Assembly: GCA_963082975.1 (NCBI GenBank)
Contig: OY720350.1
Location: 46,516,734 to 46,580,733 of the forward strand
Length of the DNA: 64,000 bases
Origin: Labia minor
Lineage: Eukaryota > Arthropoda > Insecta > Dermaptera > Spongiphoridae
Reading direction: 5' to 3'
Positions 24,522-37,789 of this stretch are shown here, piece after piece (the stretch's first letter is position 1; each line of letters starts with the position of its first letter). Position numbers and translations under genes: made by a program. The notes beneath the pieces were generated by a model. It did no database searches. It was not told where the DNA came from and saw nothing but the letters and a program-made list of their open reading frames with translations.

Positions 24522-25301
24522 ATTATCTTCAACTAATGTTACTTTTAAATTTTTTGTTTTATATTTATCTTTTGTAATATGTACTTTCATAGATAATTGT
24601 TTTTTTTTCAATAAATGTTTATTTTTTATTACTAATTTAATTTATTTCTAATCTATATATTTTATTACCTGTTAATATAAGTATTCAGATATATTTTTCA
24701 AATTATAGCAATAAGTTAAAAGAAATACAAAGAGTTTAGAATTATATCAAAACAAAATAATATAAATTATTTAATTAAATAAAATTGTTTTCTTTATTTA
24801 ATGTATGCAATATTTCAACAAAATCATATTAATTAATAAGATGAAATAAGTCAAATTTGAAATATTTATTTAATTTCATAAAATGGAGTGAGTTTTAAAA
24901 AAACTTAACTAGCTATTTTCTTATCACTGTGAATTATATCCATTTGAGAATTGATTTATCTGGTTAATTTAAGTTAATATAACAGAATTATATATATAAA
25001 AGTAAAAATCAATTTATAAATTATAGTTATATATATTATATACATACCTATTTCTATTATAAAAAAAAAATTTCCTTAAATATCATATTAGATTCCTATT
25101 GTTTTTTGTTCTTTAGTTCTACTCCCTTGCAAGTAAAATTCAAATTTTTCCAATTTAATCTAGTTCTATATATATACTGTAGATGGCAGGAAATGTCAAT
25201 GAAATCTTTACCCAAATCCGCGATATATAAAATTTTATAAACAAGACATTTTTAAAAACATTATAACCTTATTTCACAAAATTCTATTCTAGACAAATTA
25301 A

Positions 25302-28300
25302 ATGGCATATAGGGGTAAAGTCATAACATATTTTCATAAATATTCTTTAAAACGATATTCTTCATCCTCAAAAAGTATACAGATATCTAATCTAGGATCA
25401 AAAAACAGTGAAAATTTACAAACTCAAGTAAATAAAAATGACAGTTGTGATAATAATATTACAGAAGAGAAACGTGATTCTAAATGGAAGCAGCCTTCAG
25501 GATTCAAAACTCCAATCGAAATTTATAATCCCATAACTAAAACAATTGTCCCTTTTTATACAAAACATTCGGGATATGTTAAATGGTATATGTGTGGTCC
25601 AACTGTTTATGATTCACCTCATATTGGCCATGCAAGGTAAATCATCAATATATAATACATTATGTAGGTAATTTTAAATGATACTAACTAAAATAGATTC
25701 TTACAGTTGTTATGTTCGTATGGATATTATTCGAAGAATATTAGAAGATTATTTTAAAATTAATTGTATTGTGGCAATGGGAATAACAAATATTGATGAT
25801 AAAATTATCAAAGCAGCACACGATAAAAAAGAAGATTTCAGAAAAATTGCACAAAAGTATGAACAGGAATTTTTAGATTCAATGAAGTTATTGGAGGTGA
25901 AACCGCCAACAATTTATACTAGAGTTACTGAATTTATTCCTAATATTCAGTTATTTATTCAAAAACTGATTGACAAAGGAATGGCTGTTATTGATAATGA
26001 TGGTAAATCATTTAAAATATCAAAATTGATTCAATATTTTACATCGTTATACCTTGAATTGTAATATCATCTTGTTTAATAAATTTATCTTATTGTTAGA
26101 TTAAAAGATTATTTGTTATCAAAATCAATTCATCAAAATTCAAAAATAAATATCTTATTGTATTGTATAAGAAATACAGTTTTATGTAATATGAAATTTA
26201 TAATATATTTTGATAAATTTTATAACCACAACATCTTTAAAATATATTGTTATAATCATAGATTTCATAACTAGTTTTGATAACTTTATTTTCATAATTA
26301 ACATCTACAAATTAATTTCAATCATTTATAGGAGATATTGTTTTTGCTACTTCAAAACATAATGGATATGGAAAATTAGTACCTTTAACAGAAGAGCAAA
26401 AAAATTCTGAATTCACTCTTTGGAAAAAAGCTAAAAGAGGTGAACCATGCTATGAAACCCCATGGTCTGTCTCTAATAGGAAATTAAAAGGTCGACCTGG
26501 ATGGCATATAGAGTGTTCTGCAATGGCTAGTCATATTTTTGGACAAGATTTAGATATTCATTCTGGAGGGATGGATTTAAAATTTCCACATCACGAGAAT
26601 GAGGAGGCTCAGAGTTGTGCATATCACGATGTTAATCAATGGGTAAATTACTGGATTCACGCAGGTAAATAAATTTTTATTATTATTTATTATTTTCCTT
26701 CACTGTAATCTATTTTTAGGGCATCTGACTCTTAGAAGTACAAAAATGTCGAAATCTCTTAGAAATACAATTTCAATTCCTCAACTTCTTCGACAATTCA
26801 CTCCAAATCAATTCCGATTTTACTGTTTAATGACAAAATATAGAAATGGTAAATATATATATATATATATATACATATTAATATAACAATTTTTAGACAT
26901 CAATTAATAAATAATTATTTTTGTTTTTATAGAATTAGATTATACACCAGAATCACTTCAAGCGTCTAATTCAGTTTTAGAATATTTTAGGACTTTTGTT
27001 TCTACTTGTAATAATTATATACAAGGTTGTATGCATGTCGCAGATATTGATGAAACAGCATTATATTCTCAAATTGAATTATCAAAAAATCAAATTCATG
27101 ACGCATTGTGCCATGATTTTGATACTGTATCAACTATTAAAATTTTACAGGTCATTTTTATGAATTACTTAAGTAACTATTATTGTTTAGATATTTAAAT
27201 TCTTTCCCTGATAAATTATACTACATGCTTTTCGGGTTTGTTTATCGCATTATAGAATTTATCAACTAATTTATTTTATAGATGAAAGTTAATATTAAGC
27301 AAGTGTAAAATATAAATTCACCAAGTAAATTTATCTTATGAAATTAACAAATTTTTTAATAAATATTAAGATTTTTTATTCAATTTAATTGATTGTTTAA
27401 ACTCTACACACACACAAAATACATAATATACATTTATTAATTGTTTTAAAAAAATTTTCATGTTCGAATTTTAACAATTGATCATTGAGAGATATTATTT
27501 TTTCCTCATTATTTTATTCTTTATACATAATCAAAGGTAAATAAATCATTTTTTTTAAATATGTCTTTTTAGAACTTAGCTTTATATACAAATTCTATGC
27601 TTATAAAAAAAATAGAAACTCCATTAGCTCCAAGATCAATTGGACCAGTTGCTGCAGTTAGTCAATTTATTCAAAATAATTTAAATGTGTTTGGAGTAGC
27701 AATTTCTACCAAGTTAGAGGTATGATATAATCTTATATATTAAAAAAATTTATTTTTGAAAAAAGTTTTACTTTCCTTTGTATCTTTTGTTTAGTCATTT
27801 ATCACTTATTTATTGATTATGTTTTTAGACTGATTTGGAATCCGAAGATCATATTTATCGTCCGGATTTAAACCAAATTTTAGATTCTGCATTGACTTTT
27901 CGGGACCACGTTCGATTATCTGCTCTGGGCAAATTTAAATCATCAAATCTTAAAAACCCCTCTCCAACACTTTTATTATTAGAAATATGTGATGCATTTA
28001 GAGATAATCTTAAAAATTCAGGAATTTACATTAAGGTATTAAAATTTCTTTAATTTTTTTTTTATTTTTATTTATTTAAATTTATATTACTAAAGGATAT
28101 TTTAATTAAATTATATTTTGTTAAATTAACATTCGTTATATTTTATATTTCTTAAGTTTAATTAAAAAAAATAAAAAAAAATTGCCGAAACCCGGGATCG
28201 AACCAGGGACCTTTAGATCTTCAGTCTAACGCTCTCCCAACTGAGCTATTTCGGCACAATAAAAATCTTCCTTTATATTTCATTCCAATTTTCTTTGGAT

Positions 28301-28401
28301 TCCCAATGCTATTATATAATCGATTTGATTTACAGGATAATGAAATGAAATCTTCATGGCATGTGGTTAATCCAAAAAACAAGAAAGAAGAAAAATTATA
28401 A
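25302..28401 (+). CDS. CARS2: Cysteinyl-tRNA synthetase, mitochondrial type
   Basis: Attaches Cys to tRNA-Cys. Eight exons: 25302-25636, 25707-26002, 26332-26664, 26720-26848, 26933-27150, 27573-27719, 27829-28035, 28336-28401. The total is 1731 nt, exactly 577 codons with stop, all phases agreeing. Class I landmarks: CGPTVYD (Cys98, zinc ligand), HIGH at 107-110, WHIEC (Cys272, zinc), [15 protein letters not shown] (His297 and Glu301, zinc), KMSKS at 330-334. The N-terminus is Lys/Arg/Ser-rich with few acids, fitting a mitochondrial import signal. The length (576 residues) and compact C-terminus match CARS2 rather than the longer cytosolic enzyme. The first ATG of the open frame is taken as start. 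AATAAA near 28.45 kb. A tRNA gene lies antisense in intron 7. Confidence 0.95.
28183..28255 (-). tRNA. tRNA-Phe (GAA)
   Basis: Minus-strand cloverleaf of 73 nt: acceptor GCCGAAA/TTTCGGC, D-arm GCTC..GAGC, anticodon stem TTAGA/TCTAA with loop CTGAAGA (anticodon GAA), T-arm with GGTTCGATCCCGGG-type B box, discriminator A. Nested antisense in intron 7 of the cysteinyl-tRNA synthetase gene. A T-run (A-run on + strand) just downstream fits a Pol III terminator. Confidence 0.97.
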
Positions 28402-28514
28402 AATTTTTTTAACGATTTTGTTTTTATTAGGTATTGTATTTTTATTAAAAATAAAATATTTATATAACATTATATTTTTTTTATTACATAACGTAAAAAT
28501 TGTTCATATATGAA

Positions 28515-28586
28515 TCCCATGTGGTCTAGTGGCTAGGATAGCTGGCTTTCACCCAGCAGGCCCGGGTTCGATTCCCGGCATGGGAA
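28515..28586 (+). tRNA. tRNA-Glu (TTC)
   Basis: 72-nt cloverleaf: acceptor TCCCATG/CATGGGA, anticodon stem GCTGG/CCAGC with loop CTTTCAC (anticodon TTC), T-arm CCGGGTTCGATTCCCGG, discriminator A. A TTTTTTT run follows at once, a good Pol III terminator. It lies 114 bp after the CARS2 stop codon. Confidence 0.97.
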
Positions 28587-28699
28587 CATTTTTTTATATC
28601 CTTAACTAAATTTAATATATTGAAAATTAAAATTCCTCCAAAAATACTGTATTTATTATTGTCCATATATTCGAGATTATTTTTATTCATATATTAATA

Positions 28700-28850
28700 A
28701 TATATATATATAAAGGTTTTTGTTTGCACATTGCTCAGAATTTAAAATTTTTTGCAGATCTTAACGTTTCATGATCTTTAGAATCCAAAAGTGACTTTAG
28801 AATTTTTAATGTTTGTCTGTCTGACCGAAAAATTTTGACGTATATTAGTA
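28700..28850 (+). mobile_element. Helitron family C, 5'-end fragment C2
   Basis: TATATATATATAAAGGTTTTTGTTTGCACATTGCTCAGAAT followed by TGTTTGTCTGTCTGACCG, closely matching copy C5 at 39.3 kb. The TC start is lost and no 3' end follows. Confidence 0.75.
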
Positions 28851-30260
28851 GTATATTAATAATAATAAAAATAATAATAATAAAATTAAAAAACTATATT
28901 CTTACCTTGGTATATAAAATTCAATTGCCCTAGACTTGTTATAGCTCTTTGTAAAGAGATACTGGTAGAAGTTCATTCATGATATATTCATCTATCTCTA
29001 TAAATATAAAAGAACTGCACTAAACGCACTGTTAATAAATTTAATAATCATAATTATTTATAATTAATAAAATTAAAATTAATTAAAAATAAAAAAAATG
29101 TCATATTTATATCGTGATTATTATGCTAATTGTAAGGTTGTGATGATAATTCTATTTATGGTACATATTAACAATCAACTGGATTGTATTGAATCAATGA
29201 GGGATAAATTTTATATTCGCCCTCGAGCACTAAAATATATATAGCATAAAAGGATAATCAAATGATGATAATGATAAACAAATCTTTAATAGATTATTGA
29301 AATTTAAAATAGATTTATTTAATGAACATAATTATTTTAAATTATATTATATCTATAACCAGTAGTTTTGGTTGTATAAGCGCTAGGGGCTTCAATAAAT
29401 CTATCACATTTAAAAAGTGTAAGAGTAATAGAATTTAAAACCGTAGAAATAGTTAAATAAAACTAGTTACCACCAATTATAGAATATTCATTTAGCTTTT
29501 TAAAAATTGCGAAAAAGTTTTTGAGGCAGGTGTATATCATATCATTGAAAACAGATCTACATTAATGTATTATAATCTATATATTCTAACAAATACATAA
29601 ATAACAATGATAAGAGTATAAATAAAGCAGTTTTTTATGATTTCTTATATATATATATATATATACTAATATATATATCTGACTGACAGGTGAAGATTAA
29701 TAAAAAACTGAAAGTGAAATCGATTATGGATAAAATGTAATCTTTTTAGGGAAAATTAAGAATAAATAATATATTTAGATTCAATTATATTCCAAAATGT
29801 CAAAAGAAAATCTTAAAATTTGAACTTTCGTTTACAAAATTTTTACTGTTAAATTTAAATTTCAATCATTAATTATTATATAATAATAAAAATGAATGCA
29901 AAGTTTTTTTTTTATTTAAATTTTAAGACATTAAATTAATTTAAAGTATAATTTTTGGTATATAACTACAAATCTGGATTAATTTATTCTTTAAAGTGGA
30001 GGAGGAAATTCTCAACATCTCTCCTCTATAGGGGAAATAAAAAAGATTTGAAGTGCTTGTTCTTTCCCTATGCCTTTATAATTTATTATGTAATAGACGA
30101 GAATTTTATCAAGGGGAGATACTTGTTCCACACTTAATAAAATGTTTTTTTTATTTATGATTTAATGTACATATTCATAAGTTAATGTTTCATATGTACT
30201 ACATACTATCTTTTATAAACACAGGTTATAAAGTGCTCGCTCCATCATTTTACTTTTTAA
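28851..30260. other. Intergenic, AT-rich, no gene seen
   Basis: Short AT microsatellites (29650-29670) and no recognised transposon or coding signal. The ORF at 29955-30137 is unsupported. Confidence 0.5.
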
Positions 30261-31032
30261 CTAACTGCCCAGACCTCCTGCGCTCTTCGCATCTTGTCAG
30301 GGGGCCTCTGCCCCCTGTACACACGAAGTAATAAGTATTATTCCGTTGAAAGTCTATCTACAAAAGGTTTTCATTTATTTGATTTATAAAACTAAAACTA
30401 ACTTTTCTAACTTATTTGGTCTCTCCACAATCATACAAAATTTAAATAAATTGAAATACTTATTTTTTTAATTTGAATACGATTTAATTTAAACTTGTGA
30501 GTCATAATAATTAGTTTTCAGAAATAATTAATGTTTTTAGCGAAATTAGATTTGACCAAATGTTGTCCAAATTGGTTTTAATCCGGATTGATATTTTCTT
30601 AAGATTAGAAAAAACTACTCCAGTCCAATTCATTTCTCCATCTAAGTCGATGAAGTACCTAAATATTGCCAAATAAGAATTTGTTTAAATTTTAACACAT
30701 TGATTCAATAATGAGCAAACAAAAGAAATTTTTGAAATTCAACTTGCTATTAAAATCAGAATTATGAGTTTCTGTGGTTATTAATTGAATATTGATATAA
30801 TTTACTATATTGTCTATCTTCAAATAGAGATATATAAGAATAAGAATATTGTGATATAATTTCATAGTAATCGGTTTAGCCAATTTTGAGTCTATAAAGT
30901 CACAAATATCACAAATAGACAGACAATTCTATAATCACTTTCCGAACCTACAGGTCATTAAACGTGAAGTTATGCAAAAATTTTTAGATTCTGAACAATG
31001 TGCAGACAAAACCCTTTTTGTACATATATAGA
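30261..31032 (-). mobile_element. Helitron family C, diverged near-complete copy C3
   Basis: Read on the minus strand it starts TCTATATATG at 31032, then TTTTGTCTGCACATTGTTCAG, GTCTGTCT, TTGGCTAAACCGATT, and ends with a GGGGGCAGAGGCCCCC hairpin and GCAGTTAG/T at 30261 (CTRR-type end). 772 bp, both ends present but the second hairpin decayed. Confidence 0.75.
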
Positions 31033-31199
31033 CTAACTGTTGAAATTAGAAACATCAAAATTTGGAAAATAAATCACACATTCATATTATAATAAATTAT
31101 TATTTTTAAATAAAAAAAAGGCCAGAATTAAATTGTAATATTTCATATTTCAGTAATATTAAAATATGTTTTCATTCTATAAAAAATATATATTCTTTT

Positions 31200-31718
31200 T
31201 ACTATCTCGCCAGAAAATTGTGTGTGTGTGTATGTAGGTATGTAACCAAGATTACGCAAAAACGGTTTGAGCTAGAATAATGAAATTTGGTACATGGGCA
31301 TTATTCAAAATTCATAGTTTTCTATCAACTTTTGAGAAATGTAGCTCAACCGGAAGAGGGTCATTACCTACATCGTTTTGATTTGTTTTCTTCTAAAGTG
31401 ACCGTAAAAATAAAGATATATGTTTGATAATTTTTCACATGATTAATAATTGTATAAAACTGCTATATATAGAATTTCAGCTTGATTGAATAGCTGAAAG
31501 TACCAGAATTAATTTTTTAACACTGCAAATCTCACGCTCCAACACGTGACGTGGTGCCATCAACAAAGAACCAAACATGCGCTGGTTTAATAAATATTAA
31601 TTTAATTAATATATTTAATAAATTTTAATTTATAATTTATATTAAATTTAATTTAAATATAATATATTGTTATTTATTCCAATTCAAATTGCGAGATAGT
31701 CGAGTGGAGACAATCCAG
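31200..31718 (+). repeat. Family-A copy A4
   Basis: ACTATCTCGCCAGA start, GTGTGTGTGTGTATG microsatellite, ACCAAGATTACGC, AACGGTTTGAGCTAG, end GCGAGATAGTCGAGTGGAG. Internal deletion after the hairpin, like copy A1. Confidence 0.87.
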
Positions 31719-31719
31719 A

Positions 31720-33129
31720 TTTTTTAAGTCAGAATAGATTATAAGAATATAAATAAAGAAATTATATATTTTAAACTAGCGTTGAACTATAAAGCCGAAA
31801 ACATTCTTTTCCACTTGGAGAATCCCTAGAATGCCTTCATAGTCAAAAAGCTTTAGATAAACTTTATAATTTAAAGTTGTTAACTCCTAATGGCTTTTAA
31901 TTTATCTCTCTAGATACTTCTCATATCTTATTCATCAAATCACCCTTCATCTACACGTACTTACCATTTACCCTCCGATACTGATTATTGATTTTTTGGT
32001 TTAAATTTTCAAATTTAATTAATAAATGGATTCTTCTCGCTTATTACTCTCATCTCTATTAATTAGATTTTACTAGAACAAATTTTTGTCTGTATAAATA
32101 TTATAATATATATTGAGATTTATATGCAAATTTAATAATAAGTATAAATTTGATTGCTTAATATATTTAATAAAATAACTTATAAAATATATGTAGTATG
32201 AATATATACATATTTATTATATTAGTTTATTTATCTAAATTTATGATCTAATGAAACTGCTATGCATGTTTTCAACTTCCTCTCTCGTGCTTTTCATTGA
32301 TTCCTTCCACGTCTCTTTTTCCTTTATTTATATCTTAAATTTTAATCATTTGTCTTCCTCCGATTCAGGATATTCGAAACTTGATTAATATATAATCCGC
32401 TATTTATTTGTTTTTCATTTTTCATTCAGAAAAGAAAATTTATTTTTTATAAAATTTATTTAAGTGTTGGCTTTAATTTATCGAAAAAATTAAATTAATT
32501 AAACTAAAAGTATTATTTTGTAACAATTGGATGAACTCTTGAGTGTAGTGTATGTCTTTTAGTGGAATGATAAAAAATATTTTCAAGTAAAATAAACTAT
32601 TTGTTTTTCTAATATCAAAACGAAAAACATTGTAGACACGAAATTAATTTGCAATAAATATTTTTATTTTAATTATCTGAATTAAAAATCTTTAAAAAAC
32701 ATACACAAAGATCAATTTCAATTAACAAAAAAATAGTTAATTAAATGTTAAGAATAATTAATGATTCTTAATATAATTACATGGAAATGTGTTAGAGGAC
32801 GCTATTTCGCCTCAGTTAACATGATAAACTACCATTTTGCGATAAAAAAAAATATATTAATTTTTCAAAGAAATGTTTTTCAATGCTTTGCTGATCTTGA
32901 ATTGTTATAAAATTTCATTTCTGCATTTAAGGAGAGTTCTCTTTTGAAATTTACATATATATTCATATTATAAAACACTGACTCAACACCTATCCATCTA
33001 TATCTTTACACCTCGAAATCTGCAACTAGTGGTTCAATCAATCGTATTTTTGACATTTAATTATAAGATAAATTTATGGTTGCCCTATTTGAATAAAAAA
33101 TTATTATAATATATATATCAAAAAATAGT
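31720..33129. other. Intergenic, no gene seen
   Basis: AT-rich with some C/T-rich stretches (32270-32370). No ORF, splice-phase chain or repeat end recognised. Confidence 0.45.
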
Positions 33130-33345
33130 CATCCTCTCAGTATAACGCATCGAAACCTACTAATTCTAAAAATACCTTTGTCTCTACTGCCTCCTTTATC
33201 AATGCTTCTTCTTGAAAGATGTACTCTGAAATTCCCTAGTCTCACTAAATTCTGGCCTATAATTTAATATATTTCTCTATAATCTCCTAATGAATATTAT
33301 CAAAAGCAAAAAATCATTGTAAATTAATTCTACTTTCTATATTAT
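33130..33345 (-). pseudogene. LINE fragment (RTE-like), minus strand
   Basis: On the minus strand it reads as a degenerate LINE segment with IHQEIIEKYIKL-like and SIDKGGSRDKGIF-like text, as in the palm region before YADD. It lies directly beside inverted repeat E1 and is absent from the matching position of E2, so it was probably inserted after, or marks the edge of, the duplication. Confidence 0.35.
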
Positions 33346-33349
33346 ATTA

Positions 33350-35245
33350 AACTTTACTTTAAATATTATATTTACATTTCCTATTTTAAAGTGCGCCATG
33401 CTAAATAAATAACGATTATTACTTACATTTGGAGAGCTGTATTTCAATTATTTCATCGTCAGAGGATAATCAAGAATTCAAATCAACATTCAGTAGCAGG
33501 AACGAAGATTGAAACATGAAATAGAAGAAGAAAAATAACTTATTAGTTTATATTATAATCAATAAATTTAAATTAAATTAAAAATAAAATTAATAATAAA
33601 TACTGACCTCGGAGTTAATAAAGGGTTGATATTTCTCGCAGATTAAACTCGAAGAACAGCTCGTAGACTTGAATTGATGTCCATCACTCGATAAAGAAAA
33701 AAATAATTTGATTAGATATTTATATTATATACAGGAAATAAAAAAATAAGATATAAATAAATAAATAATATTAATAGGATTAATAAAGTGTATGGATTTT
33801 TAAAAATATTATAATATTCTTATTTCTGTAATATTAAAATGCTAAACTTAATAATTCCTATATAGAACCATGATTATAATAAGTTATAATACGCATTTAA
33901 TAGACATATAATAAAAATATCTTAGAAAACATCAGAAAACTAATTATGATTATTTTATTAATTTCACGAAGATTTTATTCTGTTTAATTGATATATACGA
34001 GTAGGTAATAGAAATATTATTCATTTTTCAAAAGTGTTATAATAATATGAAATTAACAAAACAATATTCATATGAGATTGGAAAGGAACGGTGTGAGCGA
34101 TAATGAGATTAGAAAGATTATATAGAATATTTAAATATTATATTTATTATTATATGAATATAAGCAATTTATATTTTTTTGATTTATAATTATATTATAT
34201 GAATTTTGAAAATAATCAGCACATCTTCCTATTTTTTAAATAAATAAGTTTTAATAAGATTAATATATATATATTGAAATTTAAAAAATATTTTAATAAT
34301 ATCTTTAAAGAAAAATAAAATTTTGTATATGATTTTTTAATGTTTAAATAATTTTACTTTGAATAAAATTTAATTAATGAGATCTGATAGAATATTTAAG
34401 ATTAATTCTTTTCAAAGATTTGAATGAAAAATTTATAAATTTATTTGGGTATATGAATAAAAAATTATAAAAATGCACTTTATAAAATTTAATTTTTATT
34501 GAAATATTTTTTTTTTTAAGTTCACTAATCTTCCTTTTAATTAATAAAAATAAATAATAAAATTACAATTAATTCTTGATTAGCGACCGATTAAGGGATG
34601 ATTTCAGTGGAGGGGCCGCTCCGGGTCTAACTCACACTCAGCAGGGAAGGGGAACTGAACTCAACTCGGCCAGCCGGCCGGCAGAAGGTAAGCCAGGCGC
34701 TGGAGGGGCTTGGAGAGGGGCGAGCGGGGAGTGCAGAGGTGAGCGCTCTACTGCAAATTATTTCAAATAAAATACATATTAAAATAAAATAAAATAAACA
34801 CATATTAATTTTTAACATTAGTGGTGTTTTAGAATACATCTTAAATCGAATCAATAAGTTTAATTCTATTAAATGAATAAGCTTAATTTTATTCAAAGAT
34901 CTTATTGGAAATTTAAAAAAAAATTATAAATATAAGAAGTTCATTAATGAAATTATCATATTTAAAAAAAAAACAAGGTGGCGTATTAATGTAAATGGTT
35001 CAATTTAAATTTAAAATTGTTTGCCAAATGTGATATAATTTTAATTTAATGTAAATATATTTCATAAAAAAGAGGGTAAATGGTAAGAATTGTTCTTATC
35101 TTGGTTGGGATACGGTATAGTATGTCTACATGTCATTTCGATGATATCGATGAGTTATGCTTTTCTTTGCTGTGTTCTTAGCAAATTACTTTAAATAATA
35201 GTATGAATTTCTATTTTAATTCTAAAAAAAATTTATTAAGTAATA
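33350..35245 (+). repeat. Segmental inverted duplication, copy E1 (~1.9 kb)
   Basis: Matches 55692-57612 in reverse complement over its whole length, with scattered substitutions and small indels. Anchors: GTGCGCCATGCTAAATAAATAA at its left end, the GC-rich island 34571-34760 in the middle, and ATACGGTATAGTATG near its right end. In E1 the candidate coding exon (minus strand, ATG at 33682-33684) is stopped after 13 codons by GTT TAA, where E2 has GTT GAA. Confidence 0.9.
34571..34760. promoter_or_regulatory. GC-rich, CpG-containing island in E1 (promoter or first exon candidate)
   Basis: 190 bp of high GC in strongly AT-rich surroundings (GGAGGGGCCGCTCCGGGTC, CCAGCCGGCCGGCAG). A + strand splice-donor-like CAGAAG/GTAAGC occurs here, changed to TTAAGC in E2. 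A GTGAGT donor on the other strand is kept in both copies (GTGAGTGAG in E2, GTGAGTTAG in E1). A 64-codon + frame is open in both copies but differs at three residues. I infer a promoter/5' exon rather than a protein; not proven. Confidence 0.45.
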
Positions 35246-35375
35246 CATTAGTTACATACCCAATTAACATTTTATATATCTCAACCTTCTTTGGTTCCAG
35301 TATATTTTAAGAAACTTGGAGGAATTATTTCCAAAATAATTTTTTATATATGCAAATTAATTCATAAATCTGAAA

Positions 35376-35437
35376 TGTGAAATTTGGTGTGAAAACAATA
35401 CCTCCCTCACTATCGTCGTTCGGTACAAACAATTACA
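35376..35437 (-). repeat. Family-B fragment B3
   Basis: TGTGAAATTTGGTGTGAAAAC...CTATCGTCG, the inverse of the left ~60 bp of family B. Nothing else of the element remains. Confidence 0.75.
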
Positions 35438-35715
35438 TTCATCACATGTTATTATTAATACATATTTTGTAATTGCATATATTTTGCGAATAAAATGATT
35501 CTTCGTTTAGGATAGTAAAATATATATTCCAACATGTCTGGCCCCCAGATTTTTAAAATTTTTAAACTTGGCCCTTTCCTAACAAAGGTTGTTTTATAGG
35601 CATCAAATATATAGATCATTATAATAAATTTTATTAAAATATTGAAGGGACTTGAAATTTAAAAATAACCATCCAAAAATGATTGGGAACAGCTAATATA
35701 TAAAAAAGCTCACAT

Positions 35716-36139
35716 GGTGACGCGTTTAAAAAATTAATTCTGGTACTTTCAGCGATTCAATCAAGCTGAAATTCTATATATGGCAGTTTTAAGCAATTAT
35801 TAATCATGTGAAAAATTATCAAACGTATATCTTTATTTTTACGGTCGCTTTAGAAGAAAAAAATTCAAAACGTTGTAGGTAATGACCCTCTTCCGGTTGA
35901 GCTACATTTCTCAAAAGTTGATAGAAAACTATGAATTTTGAATAATGCCCATGTACCAAATTTCATCAATCTAGCTCAAACCGTTTTTGCGTAATCTTGG
36001 TTACATACATACCCACACACACACATATTTTTCTCAACCTTAGTGAAAATGATTCAGGAACCTCCAAAACGTATAAAAACATCAAAATCTCAACATCGAA
36101 AATTTTCGTGATCGCAATACTATCTCTTACGAGATAGTA
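35716..36139 (-). repeat. Family-A copy A5, 5'-truncated
   Basis: Starts inside the element at AATTAATTCTGGTAC and runs through ACCCACACACACAC to the palindrome CGAAAATTTTCG and terminal hairpin ACTATCTC-TTAC-GAGATAGT (36119-36138). Confidence 0.87.
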
Positions 36140-37370
36140 ACAATACACAGTCTCTGTTCTTTTAATTAATTGCTAACTAAAATGTTAACTCAAGTAAATG
36201 ATGAAAAAAACTTGAATGAGATTGGGTCAAGTGAAAATAGCGACATATGAAGTTCGATCATACATCATTCTGTTTCTAGTCTGCAGATTATCAATGTCAA
36301 TGCACCGGTAATCTTAACGAAGATTAAAGATAAAATAGAACAATGAAATAAGAAAAAGACAATGAAAAAAATGAACAAATCCCAAAAGGTGTCAATTAAT
36401 TTTAGATAAGAACTTAATCATTTATCAGATAATTAACCTTAAATTAAAATTAAATGATATATATTTATAAATTATAATTAATTATTTATAGAAAATTAAA
36501 ATTCTTCTATTTCATTTCGTTTATTAATGTAGTTTTCATTTAATTATATAATTTCAATTTAGTTATTATTTATAAATGTGTGTGTGCGATATATATAAAT
36601 TTTAATTACATTAATTCAAACAAAATCAAATATTCACTGTGATACTGGCAAGTCAGATTTCTTAAGGAAGTATTTATTAACCTAGGAGGGGTATTTTCAC
36701 TTAGATTAGAGTAATATAATTAAATAGTACCGGGACCCCGAGCCTCGACTCGGTAATTAAGCTAAAAAAAATGATTCATTATTATTTGGTTTGGCTGGTA
36801 ATATTAATACCTGAGACACCGAGCTCTCGCTCGACCCTTTAAAAATATTAATATATAATTCTTTCATTATTTATTACAATTATTAAATGTTGCATCATTG
36901 CATCAATTTGATTAAAATGAATTGAACTGGGGTCCTCAATAATACAAACAAACAATTTTAGCTAGCATAATAAGATTAGATATTAAAAAATATATAAAAA
37001 ATTACCTGAAAATAATTAGATATTTATTTGATAAAATTATATTTTTATATTAGACAATGATAAAATGTATACCTTTTACTTTTAAAAAAGACTGCCGTTT
37101 TTTAAACTTGCTTTGACTGTTTTTTCCTCTCTCAAGGAGAGAAAAAAAATTGTTGGTTAAATTCTATCAATTTAAATATAAATTTATTTTAGATATATAC
37201 CTATCTATTAATTTAATTAATATTTTCGACTTAATTAAAGAAATTGTAAGCCAACGAGTAATCACATTCATAATTTGCGTGCCGGTATTTTTTACGCGAA
37301 GGGCTGTATCTCTTCTTTTAAGTCAGCCTCTACTACATATTCCTAATTAAACTTCACCGTGTTGTCTGAG
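36140..37370. other. Intergenic, no gene; two small GC-rich hairpins
   Basis: AT-rich. At 36730-36755 CCGAG-CCTCGA-CTCGG and at 36815-36840 a GAGCTC-rich patch stand out. They may be remnants of a structured element; nothing else recognised. Confidence 0.45.
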
Positions 37371-37377
37371 CAATTAA

Positions 37378-37575
37378 TTGCGCACGGGTAGGTCCGACCA
37401 TCTTGATACGGCCAAAGCGGCCATCGGCTTTGTAGACAGTGCAACTCCCTCACTCAGGTTGAAAAATGCAAAAGAATTATGGATATATGTCTGTGGTCTA
37501 CTTTTACTTGGCCCTTGTGACCCTCTAAACACTAAACTATCCTTCTCCAGAGACATAAATAAATAAACATATAAA
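37378..37575. other. Balanced-GC block, unidentified
   Basis: About 190 bp of near 50% GC, open on both strands for more than 60 codons (+ 37378-37566; - 37374-37580). No family resemblance on either strand, and no splice-phase partner. The + end (ACATAAATAAATAAACATATAAAC) could be the tail of a SINE or LINE. I would not call it a gene without homology evidence. Confidence 0.3.
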
Positions 37576-37789
37576 CACAACTACCATATGGTAACAAGTG
37601 ACTAAGGGAAATAAATAGACATTAATTTATTCACTTGGAAATTATAAATAAAATAAGAGTCATTTAAAGTATCAACATATCAATATTAAATACAATTATT
37701 AATAATGAAAGGATCACCTTGATAAGGGGGGCATGGACTTTCAAGTTTAAAAATTTAGAATTGTAATTCAAATTTATATATATATATTT

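Noticed and set aside
28840-28885. Candidate Helitron 3' end for copy C2
   Set aside because: No GC hairpin or CTRR end; the matching 3' region is on the other strand and belongs to copy C3.
34576-34770. 64-codon ORF in the E1 GC-rich island, also open in E2
   Set aside because: Only 64 codons, no family resemblance, three replacements between the young copies and a splice donor inside it; a GC-rich promoter or 5' exon explains it better.
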